From contig CAVSHN010000011.1 in assembly GCA_963727755.1 (NCBI GenBank), positions 186,001 through 250,000 on the forward strand: a DNA stretch of 64,000 bases, written 5' to 3'. This DNA is from DASYAN01 sp963727755. Its GTDB lineage: Bacteria; Chloroflexota; Ktedonobacteria; Ktedonobacterales; Ktedonobacteraceae. The notes beneath the pieces are model-generated. The model was given only the letters and a program-made list of their open reading frames with translations. It did no database searches and was not told where the DNA came from. Below are positions 56,373 through 64,000 of this stretch, in pieces. Numbering within the stretch: position 1 is the first letter of the stretch; each line of letters opens with the position of its first letter. A program made the position numbers and the translations under genes.

Positions 56373-57558
56373 CTAGAACATCGTGCGTCCTTTTGAGCGA
56401 GGCAGTAGCAAGAATGCGACCATCATACTCACACCTAGACACACAAGCTCTTCAATTACTGCTCCTGTCGAGTTAGAGCCTGCCATCGCCAAGTTGAGTA
56501 TGAGCCAGAAGGCCCAATTCATAATCGCGCTGGTACCAAACGTGCCGAGAGAGCGACGATTAGCAATATAGAAAACCCCAATTGCGCCAAAGATGCCTAA
56601 GATGGCTCCGCCAGGGAATAATCCTATGCCATTCAATAGAAAGTAGCAGATGATCGAGCTACTGGTAGCCGCTAGCAGATAGACGATGACATAACGTAGT
56701 TGTCCATAGAAGATTTCGACGCCTCGACCAATGAAAAACAGGGAGAGCATACCGATTAAAAATGGTAAGAGACTACTCCCCATATCACCTGGTGGGTAGA
56801 CAAAAACGCCTGTCAATAGACGCCAATATTCCAGACCTCTTACGGGATAGCCCAATATACCATACAGAGGAGGAATAATTTGTACAAGCAGGTAAAGAAC
56901 GATATTGATAGCGATGATCACATTCGTCACAAAACCGGGGGTTCTGGTTCAGGAAAAAACGCGTACGGATCATCTGGCGGCGTCCCGTATTGGGGCGAGA
57001 CCAACTTGGAATGTTCTCTCGTTCAGCTACCTTATCCCCATATTGTCTGTTGTAGGATTGCTCTTGTGTTGCAAAATCCTGGCTGGCTGTGGGGGAAGTT
57101 TCAAGTGCTGGGAAACATTTGTCAAAGCGACCTCCATAGGAGAGCCGAGTGGCGCGTGCACGTGCTAAATTGGCATCATAATCTTGTCCCTGAACTCGCA
57201 AGAGATAAGAACGGAGTGCATGGAAGTAGGCGATGCTGGGATCTTCGCTGATAGCGGCATCCACGCTTTGTAGGGCCTGTTCATAGCGGCGATCAAGCAG
57301 GTCAAGCAAGGCTTGAGCAATTTTTGATTCGATGCCGCCATAGGATTGTAGTTCGCAGACTTTATGGCATGCCATACGAACAATAGCATAGTCACCAAGT
57401 GCCAGATTTGCTTCTGCTAACCCCAGATGTATAGCTGGGTCATTGGGCTCGAGTTGTGCGCTATGTGCGTAGGCAATAGCGGCATCGCGTCCTTGTCCCT
57501 GAGCCAGTGCAACTTGGCCTTGTTCCAGGTAACTTTGGAGATCGGTTTGTGCTTCCAC
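56373..57558 (-). CDS. TPR-rhomboid fusion lacking catalytic residues, one frameshift
   Basis: GTG 57558 follows GGAGG. The first 150 residues are tetratricopeptide repeats (LEQGQVALAQGQGRDAAIAY, LEPNDPAIHLGLAEANLALG). A linker (RPNTGRRQMIRTRFFLNQNP) is followed by a one-base shift in a G run near 56938, after which the rhomboid-like domain continues: FVTNVIIAINIVLYLLVQII, the membrane segments and FPGGAILGIFGAIGVFYIAN. In active rhomboids that site reads GASGAxFG; here Ser is Gly, and no His is found in the last helix (AVIEELVCLG). So it resembles an inactive rhomboid with a cytoplasmic TPR head. It sits 63 bases after the active rhomboid gene. Confidence 0.85.
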
Positions 57559-57621
57559 GAGTTATCCTCCCAGTGTAGAATCTCAACTATAGAAAATCGC
57601 ATCACAAAAGCAGACTTCTGG

Positions 57622-58512
57622 CTACGATTTTGGTCCATTCAGATATAAAGCAGTGATTGCTAGCAATAGTGTACCTAAAGTTGTCAATAACGCCAAGGGC
57701 CAGCGTGCCGAGAGACGATGTATATCGGTCAACGTGCCATTCGTAGATACCTTGTAATAAGGCATAAACCACCAGCCAAGCCAGCAGCCGCTAATCAAGC
57801 CTCCAACGTGCGCATAGTTATCAATACCTGGCATAACTAGACCGAGACCAAGATTGAGACCGACAATAACGATCAATTCAATGATAGCTGGAATACCTTG
57901 CCATGTCATTGCTCGTCTATGCATAAGTATGAACATGCTATAGGCTCCAACTAGGCCAAACAGTGCTCCTGAAGCCCCAACACTCACCTCTTGAGGAGCA
58001 AAATAGAAACTAGCGATGATGCTTACCACTCCGCTAACGAGATAGATAAAGAACAAGCGTATGTGTCCTGCAAGTCTCTCTATATAGATGCCAAGGAAGA
58101 TCAAATTGAGCATATTCAGCCCAACGTGTAGAGCATTGACATGCAAGAAAATGGGAGTAATAAAACGCCAGTACTGTCCCTGTCTAATGAGTGGATTATA
58201 CTTGGCTCCATCGGCAAGTAGCACTTTAGTAATCGTCTGGTCGTCCTGAGGCTGGATCGTGATAGCGTTACGGATAATATACATAAGGATATCCTGTACG
58301 CTATGTGCTCCTGTTGCTAAAGCTGCTTGAGAGGTGGTGAGGACCCACACAGTAATTGTAGCAGAGATGATACTCCAAGTGACCCAACTGATCCGTATCA
58401 GCCCTTGTTGTCTGTCATGTTGAGCGAACGCTGCTTGATAGCTCATCTTTGCGCGTTGAGTAGGCCCAATGGCCTCTGCTTTAAAGGGGAGATTCTGCAA
58501 ACTTACCCTCAT
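57622..58512 (-). CDS. Rhomboid family intramembrane serine protease
   Basis: 296 residues with a 45-residue cytoplasmic head and six to seven membrane helices. Catalytic Ser181 lies in GASGALFGLVGAY, His235 in NYAHVGGLISG, and the oxyanion-type Asn133 in HVGLNMLNL, so the dyad is complete. WRFITPIFLHVNALHVG after a loop is also typical. It would cut membrane-embedded substrates near their helix ends. Downstream on the same strand, after 63 bases, comes a TPR-fused rhomboid without the catalytic residues, suggesting that the two products cooperate or form a regulated pair. Confidence 0.92.
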   Translation of the reverse strand: MRVSLQNLPFKAEAIGPTQRAKMSYQAAFAQHDRQQGLIRISWVTWSIISATITVWVLTTSQAALATGAHSVQDILMYIIRNAITIQPQDDQTITKVLLADGAKYNPLIRQGQYWRFITPIFLHVNALHVGLNMLNLIFLGIYIERLAGHIRLFFIYLVSGVVSIIASFYFAPQEVSVGASGALFGLVGAYSMFILMHRRAMTWQGIPAIIELIVIVGLNLGLGLVMPGIDNYAHVGGLISGCWLGWWFMPYYKVSTNGTLTDIHRLSARWPLALLTTLGTLLLAITALYLNGPKS

Positions 58513-58765
58513 CCATAGTATTTATTGCTCGTCAGGCTAGATCCCTGTCTTTATTCTACAACGTCCTTGCTTGGTAATACGTTGTAACTGGTCGAACGTA
58601 GCAGAATATGTGGTGAATTTCTCTTGGAGTCCTATGACCTATCCTAGAGGACTTTCCGATGGCCTGTGCCAGACAGATGGGAGCTTTGCATACGCCATAC
58701 AAGTATTCCTGTGAGTGCGTTATAATGAGATAGAATTACTTCAAATTTACATTGGGAGGCGCACT

Positions 58766-59254
58766 ATGCAGACGGCAAAGCGGTTTGCGCTAATTGTGTC
58801 GGTGATCCTGGGAATAGTACTCATTGTAGGTCTCATACTGGCGGCTATCTTCAAAGTATTGCTCAATGTCCTCTATGTTTTCTTAATCGTTCTAGCATTG
58901 CTCATGGTTGCTGCCACGCTCTTTCAAATCTATTCGATCATAGCATTTATGCGTACAATCAAAACTATGCGTGACGAGATGAGACCCCTGATGGCATCGG
59001 TTCAAGAGACCGTAGGGATCATGAAAAATACCATGCAGACGGCAGGGCATACAGTTTCGACGATTGGTCAAACGACAAAGTTGACCTCTGAATTCGCTCT
59101 AGCTCCTATTATTCATACAGTGGCAGCGGTAGTAGCTGTGCAGGGGATGATGCGTGTATTCCTAGGGAAAGGACGTGCCCGTAGCCGTGCTGAACGGAGG
59201 CGCGAACAACAGTTGGAGGCAATGCAAGAGGCTAATGCAAAAGGAGATGAATAA
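58766..59254 (+). CDS. Two-helix membrane protein of a coupled pair
   Basis: 162 residues from ATG 58766 behind GGGAGG. Two adjacent membrane helices (IVSVILGIVLIVGLILAAIF and LLNVLYVFLIVLALLMVAATL) lead into a helical cytoplasmic part with repeated TMRDEMRPLMASVQETVGIM and TAGHTVSTIGQTTKLTSEF segments and a basic, Arg-rich tail. The mid part resembles the DUF948-like or methyl-accepting helical style but I cannot assign a family. The last base overlaps the next start codon (TAATG). Confidence 0.7.
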   Translation: MQTAKRFALIVSVILGIVLIVGLILAAIFKVLLNVLYVFLIVLALLMVAATLFQIYSIIAFMRTIKTMRDEMRPLMASVQETVGIMKNTMQTAGHTVSTIGQTTKLTSEFALAPIIHTVAAVVAVQGMMRVFLGKGRARSRAERRREQQLEAMQEANAKGDE

Positions 59255-59733
59255 TGCTAAATTTAGTGCTTGCCGCAAATTCCACCCTAGCGATGTTCGG
59301 ACAGATTGCAGCCATTGTCATCGGCCTATTTGTGCTAATTTTTGTCCTGCTGGCGATAGCCTTTAATGTATTGATGTCATTTACGATGGCATGGATGCAT
59401 GAGAAGGTGGACCTTATTAAGATGTTACGGCCCACGGTCGAGAGTATAAATAAAGCCAGTGAGTCGGTGAGCCAGGGAATAGCGCCAACTGCGAATGAGA
59501 ATATCGTTGTCCGTAAGATAGCCTCTCTACCTGCAAATATGCATGTGGTTGATGAAAAGGTGCAGCAATCTACGGACAGGGTTGCCAATGCAGTGATCGA
59601 ATTCCGTGCCCGTACAGTGCAAGTACAAACGGTGGTTAAAGCGTTTCTCTTACCAGGCTTGACGAGGCGGAGGCCTGTGATTCCAACTGGTGATGTAGCG
59701 AAGGACCTAAAGGTCCCCAAGCTTGTATGGTGA
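59254..59733 (+). CDS. Single-helix membrane protein of a coupled pair
   Basis: 159 residues. One strong N-terminal helix (IAAIVIGLFVLIFVLLAIAFNVL), then a helical cytoplasmic part (KMLRPTVESINKASESVSQG, VDEKVQQSTDRVANAVIEFR) similar in plan to the preceding gene's product: an apolipoprotein-like amphipathic region after membrane anchoring. Start overlaps the previous stop by one base, so the proteins are made together and may form a complex. Two hairpins follow the stop. Function unknown. Confidence 0.7.
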   Translation: MLNLVLAANSTLAMFGQIAAIVIGLFVLIFVLLAIAFNVLMSFTMAWMHEKVDLIKMLRPTVESINKASESVSQGIAPTANENIVVRKIASLPANMHVVDEKVQQSTDRVANAVIEFRARTVQVQTVVKAFLLPGLTRRRPVIPTGDVAKDLKVPKLVW

Positions 59734-59754
59734 TCGAAGAACCATCACCTCAAG

Positions 59755-59790
59755 GGGTAGAGTCAGCACCTATCAGTGCTGGCTCTACCC
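59755..59790 (+). terminator. Hairpin terminator-like structure
   Basis: GGGTAGAGTCAGCAC and GTGCTGGCTCTACCC form a 15-bp stem with one mismatch and a 6-base loop (CTATCA), 22 bases after the stop codon. No T run follows. Confidence 0.65.
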
Positions 59791-59822
59791 AATAATGTCG
59801 CTAGTGAACCAAATGCCTAAGA

Positions 59823-59847
59823 AGGAGACAGCTTCTCACTGTCTCCT
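59823..59847. terminator. Second hairpin between convergent genes
   Basis: AGGAGACAG / CTGTCTCCT with a 7-base loop, between the coupled membrane pair and the convergent Trp-rich repeat gene; it may serve either direction. Confidence 0.5.
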
Positions 59848-59873
59848 AGGTTCTAGGTGCACAATCAACAGAT

Positions 59874-60956
59874 TTATCCTGTTGCATTATCTTCTGCTCT
59901 AGATGTTCCCTCTCTCTTGTTCCGCCATGCAGCTCCTGGCAGGGTATTCACCCAATAATGCAGATAGCGTTCTAGGTACTCTTGACCATTCTCACGCTCA
60001 AGCCATTGATGAAGCCATGTCTCATTTTTCTGAGCCCATGCCGCACCTTGTTCAGTCTTCACCCACCGATGCAGGTTCCATTTTAGGTACGCTTGACCAT
60101 TCTCACGCTCAAGCCATTGATGAAGCCATGTCTCATTTTTCTGAGCCCATGCCGCACCTTGTTCAGTGCTTACCCAACCATACAGATTCCATCCTAGGTA
60201 ATTTTGACCATTCTCACTCTCAAGCCATTGATGAAGCCAAGCCTCATTTTGCTGAGACCATGCAGCACCTTGCTCAGTGCTTACCCAATCATGCAGACGT
60301 AATCTTAGGTACGCTTGACCATTTTCACTCTCAAGGAATTGTGGATATTGTTCATACCATGCAGCACCTTGCTCAGTGCTTACCCAATCATGCAGACGTA
60401 ATCTTAGGTACGCTTGACCGTTCTCACTCTCAAGGAATTGTGGATATTGCTCATACCATGCAGCACCTTGCTCAGTGCTTACCCAATCATGCAGATGCAG
60501 CATTAGGTACTCTTGACCCTTCTCACTCTCAAGGAATTGTGGATGTTGCTTATGCCATTGCCCTCCTGGCTTGGTTCCTACAAAATCGTGGTAATGGTTT
60601 CGACCATACTTACCTCCAAGGAGTTCTTCCTCATAACGTTGGAATAAGCAATCTGCTACGTTATCAGGAAACCGATGAAAGTTCCTGACAAGCCAGGATT
60701 GCCCCGATTTCCTTCCCAGCCAGTCTTTAACCGGATCCTGATCTACAAACTGTTCCAACTTTGCTGGGGAAAAATCACTTGGTTTTATCTGTTCCTGCTC
60801 GAGCTTCGTGAAAATAAGCTCCTGAAGAGATGGAGATTTTCGCTCAGCAGTTATATATGGCTGTACAGCAAAATCAGATGTTTTCCTTTTTTTTGTCTTG
60901 GATGATGAGGCGCTTGCCTCACCATCATTTGCCCTTGACATTTCTCTTTTATGCAT
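59874..60956 (-). CDS. Trp-rich tandem-repeat protein of unknown family
   Basis: 360 residues, soluble, highly charged. A basic N-terminus (SSSKTKKRKTSDF) and a 90-residue lead are followed by six or seven tandem units of 33-37 residues. A typical unit is YPQFLESENGQAYLRLRLHD then WVSTEQGAAWYEQ; later ones read ETWLHQWLERENGQ...YLKWNLHRWVKTEQGAAW. Each unit has two related halves of the form (E/T)xGQ(A/E)(Y/W)L/W, so the repeat itself is an old internal duplication. Adjacent units are nearly identical in DNA, showing recent expansion. I recognise no family; an all-helical solenoid is the likeliest shape. Start ATG 60956; ATG 60941 is also possible. Confidence 0.8.
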   Translation of the reverse strand: MHKREMSRANDGEASASSSKTKKRKTSDFAVQPYITAERKSPSLQELIFTKLEQEQIKPSDFSPAKLEQFVDQDPVKDWLGRKSGQSWLVRNFHRFPDNVADCLFQRYEEELLGGKYGRNHYHDFVGTKPGGQWHKQHPQFLESEKGQEYLMLHLHDWVSTEQGAAWYEQYPQFLESENGQAYLRLRLHDWVSTEQGAAWYEQYPQFLESENGQAYLRLRLHDWVSTEQGAAWSQQNEAWLHQWLESENGQNYLGWNLYGWVSTEQGAAWAQKNETWLHQWLERENGQAYLKWNLHRWVKTEQGAAWAQKNETWLHQWLERENGQEYLERYLHYWVNTLPGAAWRNKREGTSRAEDNATG

Positions 60957-61398
60957 AGTTCCACTCTCTTGATTTTTGTCACAACTCAGGTTTCCTAGAA
61001 GCTTGCCTAAGTGTATAGTTATGCAAAACGGGATTTGCTAATATAATTATTAAGTAACGGCAAAATAGCACGCGCCAGAAAACGATGTTCCAGAGATGTC
61101 TCTCCTTTGGGCTCGTGCAGCCCATTGAAGCGCATTGTTTGACAAGCAAGGATCTGTCTTCTCACAGGCTTTCCTGCCAGAGCGTTAGTGCTTGCAATCA
61201 CAGTGTAGTCTCATCAAAGCAGGAAAACAAGGAAGAAAGAGGGACAGCTTGTACTCTAACTGGCTAGAAAAAGGTAGGAGACGGCTCTTACCATCTCCTA
61301 CCTTTTTCTAATGTAATGTATCTTTATAGTACTAGCTATAGTCTGACAATGTTTTGAGAGCAAGAGTCATGCTTTCCCTCTCAAGTCACTTATCAAAA
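60957..61398. other. Intergenic between repeat-protein gene and tatA
   Basis: About 440 bases; holds the repeat gene's promoter side and the terminator listed at 61268-61307. No coding frame convinces. Confidence 0.4.
61268..61307. terminator. Rho-independent terminator, both directions
   Basis: AAAAAGGTAGGAGA and TCTCCTACCTTTTT form a 14-bp stem with a 12-base loop; the A and T runs are in the stem ends, so it can work from either side. It would end the tat operon (minus strand). Confidence 0.75.
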
Positions 61399-61731
61399 TT
61401 AGTCAAGCTTCGAATCGCTAGTATTAACATTTGCATGCTCAGCAGGGGAAGCTTGAACAGCCTCGTAAGCGTTAGCTTCTTCCTTCTTGCGAGCAATTTC
61501 GTGTTCCAGAGCTTCCAGCTCTGATCGTCTCTGTTCCAGCAAAATTTGCTCTTGAGGTATCTCCTTATCCTTATCCTTATCCGCGTTTTCTATTTCGCTC
61601 ATTCCCTTTTTAAAAGCATTGATGCTTTTACCAATGCTTGCCCCGATTTCTGGCAATTTCTTAGGGCCAAAGATCAGGAGGGCTATGACCAAAAAGATAA
61701 GGAGTTCTGGTAAACGGGCACCAAATGGCAT
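61399..61731 (-). CDS. tatA: Sec-independent translocase protein TatA/TatB-like (second copy)
   Basis: 110 residues. The N-terminal helix LPELLIFLVIALLIFGPKKL is followed by PEIGASIGKSINAFKKGMSE, the amphipathic helix of TatA. The FGPKKLPE hinge is the family signature. The C-terminal half is a charged coiled-coil (EQILLEQRRSELEALEHEIA). It lies 17 bases after tatC and is a paralogue of the tatA at 62594-62923, with 50-60% similarity by eye. Together with TatC they export folded proteins with twin-arginine signals. Confidence 0.93.
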   Translation of the reverse strand: MPFGARLPELLIFLVIALLIFGPKKLPEIGASIGKSINAFKKGMSEIENADKDKDKEIPQEQILLEQRRSELEALEHEIARKKEEANAYEAVQASPAEHANVNTSDSKLD

Positions 61732-61748
61732 GATATGTATATCCTTTC

Positions 61749-62558
61749 TTACTCTTCTATGACCACTTGCTTAACAAAGAAGCGGATGAAAATGATCGTC
61801 AACTCATACAGAAACGACATTGCTGCACCCAAGATAAGTGGACTGTAAGGGTCTGCACCTGGTGTTGCAAAGGTCGCTGCTATCCACATAATGACGTGAG
61901 CTATTGCACGTTTGCTCTGCAATGTCTCTTTTGAGACTATGCCAATTCTGGCCAGGAAGGTCAGGATTAATGGCAATTCAAAGATCAATCCGAAAATCAG
62001 AATAAAGACAGCTACAAATGTAAAATAGCTATCGGCTGTTACCAGAGGTGTGAAACTATCAGATGCAAAATTAACCAGCCATTGTACAGGATAGCGCAAA
62101 ACAGCATAGCCCAAGCTAATACCCATGAGAAAGAGTATAATGCCAATGAAGATGAATGGTATGGCATTCTTCTTTTCGTGCTCGTATAGCCCTGGTGCAA
62201 TGAAGGCCCACGTCTGGTAGAGAAGTACTGGCAATGCTAAGATGACGCCAGCGACGATTGATATCAGCAGATAGGTCGTAAAACCTTCCGTCAGGCCAGT
62301 AACGATGAGAGGATGCCCCGTTTTCAGGCTTAAAGTGTTGGCGGTATCTGGCAGTGGTGCTTCTAGGAACCTGATAAGCCAATCCCTGAAGACAAAAGCG
62401 ATGGTAGAACCAATGACAACCGCAATCAGCACTTTAAAGATGCGCCAGCGTAGTTCCTCCAGATGATCTATCAGAGACATCGTGGTGAGACCTTCATCAT
62501 CATCATTCTCTTGCTGGCTGGTGCTATTAAGTATCTCTAGAGAATCTTGCGTATCCAT
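61749..62558 (-). CDS. tatC: Twin-arginine translocase subunit TatC
   Basis: 269 residues from ATG 62558, with GAGG in front; an in-frame ATG at 62585 would add nine. After an acidic lead (QENDDDEG) comes SLIDHLEELRWRIFKVLIAV, the TatC N-terminal signature. Six membrane helices follow, with LPVLLYQTWAFIAPGLYEHEKK and FGLIFELPLIL, both conserved. It recognises the RR signal peptide and works with the two TatA-like proteins on either side. Confidence 0.95.
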   Translation of the reverse strand: MDTQDSLEILNSTSQQENDDDEGLTTMSLIDHLEELRWRIFKVLIAVVIGSTIAFVFRDWLIRFLEAPLPDTANTLSLKTGHPLIVTGLTEGFTTYLLISIVAGVILALPVLLYQTWAFIAPGLYEHEKKNAIPFIFIGIILFLMGISLGYAVLRYPVQWLVNFASDSFTPLVTADSYFTFVAVFILIFGLIFELPLILTFLARIGIVSKETLQSKRAIAHVIMWIAATFATPGADPYSPLILGAAMSFLYELTIIFIRFFVKQVVIEE

Positions 62559-62593
62559 CCTGTTCCTCATAAGACTAGCAGGCATTGCCTGAA

Positions 62594-62923
62594 CTACTTT
62601 GTTTGCGCGTCTGTAGCTGTGCTCTTGCTGGTCCCCTCTACAGTATGTGTAGCTTGGTGGGCACTCAATTCAGCCTTTTTGCTAGCAATCTCGTGCTCCA
62701 GAGCCTCTAGTTCCAGGCGTCTAAGTTCTAATTTTCGCTCTTCTAGTAGCACAGCCGTATTGTCCGATTCTATTCCTTCTTTAGCCTCTTTAACACCATT
62801 TTTTAGTGATTTGATACTTTTGCCAATAGCTGCTCCTATTTCCGGTAGTTTTTTAGGGCCGAAGATCAAGAGTGCGAGCACCGAATAGATAATCAGGTCC
62901 GACAGGCGAAATCCGAATGGCAT
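62594..62923 (-). CDS. tatA: Sec-independent translocase protein TatA/TatB-like (first copy)
   Basis: 109 residues from ATG 62923 (MPFGFRLSDLIIYSVLALLI), chosen for AAAGGA upstream and for the parallel with the other copy. FGPKKLPEIGAAIGKSIKSL is the TatA hinge and amphipathic helix. The C-terminus is a coiled-coil like that of the second copy (LELRRLELEALEHEIASKKA). Which copy serves as TatB is not clear, since both have TatA-like helices. It starts the tat cluster; the stop is 35 bases before the TatC start. Confidence 0.93.
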   Translation of the reverse strand: MPFGFRLSDLIIYSVLALLIFGPKKLPEIGAAIGKSIKSLKNGVKEAKEGIESDNTAVLLEERKLELRRLELEALEHEIASKKAELSAHQATHTVEGTSKSTATDAQTK

Positions 62924-63034
62924 GGCGTAGTCCTTTCTCAAGTACGCATTTGATATGAAATGATTTCGTAAGTTGCAGCGCTATCTTCCTGAATATGCAA
63001 TAAGTGTGAACAAACATATAAATCTTGTATCAAG

Positions 63035-63322
63035 TTAGGAAAGTGCAGATCGTGTATTATCTGTGCCCGACAGAGCGTGCTCCAAAATGTCCAGACCAGC
63101 GCCCAGCAGACCGAGGCCTGCGGAACTGATAGCGACCAACTTGACTGCACGGCGACGATTGATGCGATATGCGCGTATATTGGCAGCTATACGTTCTTGT
63201 TGTTGCCTAATTCTCATTTCGTCTCTTACTGAGGAGACAAGCTGCTGTTGCAGGAGCGTTGGTACTGGTGCGGTATGTCCGTAGTGACGGAGTAGCAACG
63301 TTTCGATTGTATCGTCATGCAT
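63035..63322 (-). CDS. Small membrane protein following the sigma factor, possible anti-sigma
   Basis: 95 residues. A soluble, charged N-terminal part (TLLQQQLVSSVRDEMRIRQQ) precedes a basic segment (RAYRINRRRAVKLVA) and one helix (ISSAGLGLLGAGLDILEHAL). Start ATG 63322 overlaps the end of the ECF sigma gene by eight bases, so the two are coupled. A small membrane protein in this position often is an anti-sigma factor or regulator; no zinc (HxxxCxxC) motif is seen. Function inferred from context only. Confidence 0.65.
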   Translation of the reverse strand: MHDDTIETLLLRHYGHTAPVPTLLQQQLVSSVRDEMRIRQQQERIAANIRAYRINRRRAVKLVAISSAGLGLLGAGLDILEHALSGTDNTRSALS

Positions 63323-64000
63323 AGTTTTCCCTTGCTATGAGTGGATATGTAGTCACCATTGTATCATTCTTCTTCGATTGAGAGCTGTCTCTACCCAGCC
63401 GGCTCATCTCAGTATTGCGATGGGGCTGAGTTCCCTCGCTTGTTACAGGTGTTGTATCAATGACGTGTTCACCGCTCTCGTAGTTATATATTTGCTGAAA
63501 CTGTTTCCGTGCCCGTGCAAGCCGCTGGCGAACCGTAGCTTCTTTGAGATCGAGTAGCGCAGCAATTTCAGCGGTAGAGAGACCACCAACAATCGAAAGG
63601 AGCAAGCAGGCCCGCATAGCTTCCGGTAATTTTGCCAGTGTTAGATGTACAGCCTCTTGCTCAGCGATCAATTCTGCCGGGTCATTCGTTGTATGAACTC
63701 CATAGCCCTCAGGTTGCAGAGGAACAGCTTGTTCCTGAATAGCTTGCCAGTAAGTTCTCATTTCTGTGGTTCCCTGTGCATCCTGATGTTTTCTCTCTTG
63801 CATATATGAGAACGGAATGAAGCGAAACAGAACTTGCCGACGACGTTGCATCCGCACCATATTGAGAGCAATACGCAAAAGCCAAGCTTTAGCATGAAAT
63901 TGCGTACCGCTGGTAGTGCGGGCAGCATCGATACCTTTCAAAGCCTGAAGAAAGGTATCCTGAGTGAGATCCTGGCTTTCCTCCCAGTTGCCAGTCAGGC
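63315..64000 (-). CDS. ECF-type RNA polymerase sigma factor (5' end outside window)
   Basis: The frame is open past the right edge, so the start is missing; 227 residues are visible. Region 2 ends with ESQDLTQDTFLQALKGI (2.1/2.2) and HAKAWLLRIALNMVRMQRRR (2.3/2.4). Region 4 is LAKLPEAMRACLLLSIVGGL and STAEIAALLDLKEATVRQRL, a clear helix-turn-helix. The linker is longer than usual. The C-terminal 50 residues are Ser/Thr-rich and unlike the family. It overlaps the small membrane protein that may regulate it. Confidence 0.9.
   Translation of the reverse strand, partial: LTGNWEESQDLTQDTFLQALKGIDAARTTSGTQFHAKAWLLRIALNMVRMQRRRQVLFRFIPFSYMQERKHQDAQGTTEMRTYWQAIQEQAVPLQPEGYGVHTTNDPAELIAEQEAVHLTLAKLPEAMRACLLLSIVGGLSTAEIAALLDLKEATVRQRLARARKQFQQIYNYESGEHVIDTTPVTSEGTQPHRNTEMSRLGRDSSQSKKNDTMVTTYPLIARENYA

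Noticed and set aside
59903..60688. Long plus-strand open frame of 261 codons with repeats
   Set aside because: It is the antisense of the Trp-rich repeat gene; the repeat makes the opposite strand open too. The minus frame has better residue composition and start context.
1..64000. tRNA or rRNA genes
   Set aside because: I looked for T-loop and acceptor patterns in the gaps and saw none that fold with four arms; a tRNA scan would settle it.

Overview
The window looks like a chromosomal segment of a Ktedonobacteria-type Chloroflexota. That is an inference from several features together: mixed base composition near 50% GC, F420-type oxidoreductase, serpin lipoprotein, TatA-TatC-TatA cluster, many multi-repeat surface proteins, and transposon remnants that resemble the stand-alone OMEGA RNA elements I recall for Ktedonobacter. 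No rRNA or tRNA gene, CRISPR array or cas gene was seen.

Layout. 0-10.3 kb: a 3' fragment of a PI-PLC-like protein, mutL, a HEAT-repeat pseudogene, an ABC exporter pair, then M50-like peptidase, MFS, DUF951, nadD and mscS genes, several broken by single-base indels. 6.06-6.51 and 10.47-10.97 kb: two copies, in opposite orientation, of a protein-free IS200/IS605-like element of about 450-500 bp. 11.0-15.6 kb: a complete Tn552/Tn402-like transposon with 49-bp inverted ends, a 6-bp target duplication, tniA, tniB, a decayed resolvase and one uncharacterised membrane-anchored cargo gene. 15.7-18.1 kb: a VirB2-like protein and a four-repeat surface protein. 18.4-24.4 kb: a coupled operon of two TPR proteins, rlmD and maf. 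24.5-31 kb: a GT-C glycosyltransferase, GNAT, Nudix, recN, nadK, and an antitoxin fused to a toxin tail. 32.2-34.6 kb: a repeat-bearing toxin-like gene followed by an ATGA-overlapping immunity-like gene and another unknown. 34.6-43.7 kb: cca, a tandem-repeat membrane protein, an HlyD-type adaptor, an IS607-type element (tnpA/tnpB), Uma2 and acnA. 44-50.5 kb: serpin, rnhB, rplS, rpsT, an L,D-transpeptidase lipoprotein and a Cys/Met-type PLP enzyme. 51-64 kb: a hydrolase, a beta-propeller protein, a tiny DnaJ-type zinc protein, an F420-type oxidoreductase, an active rhomboid beside a TPR-fused rhomboid lacking its catalytic residues, a coupled pair of membrane proteins, a Trp-rich repeat protein, tatA-tatC-tatA, and the 3' part of an ECF sigma factor operon.

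Quality warning. At least a dozen genes, including nadD, cca, rlmD and acnA that a cell can hardly lose together, are each interrupted by one- or two-base indels, often in homopolymers. The simplest reading is residual sequencing or assembly error, so most entries called frameshifted are probably intact genes in the organism. I give full gene spans across the breaks.

Most distinctive items: the pair of protein-free OMEGA-like elements, one with a tandemly duplicated sequence at its presumed guide position; the Tn552-like transposon with unknown cargo; the toxin/immunity-like locus; the Trp-rich repeat protein at 59.9-61.0 kb; and the pseudo-rhomboid/active rhomboid pair.
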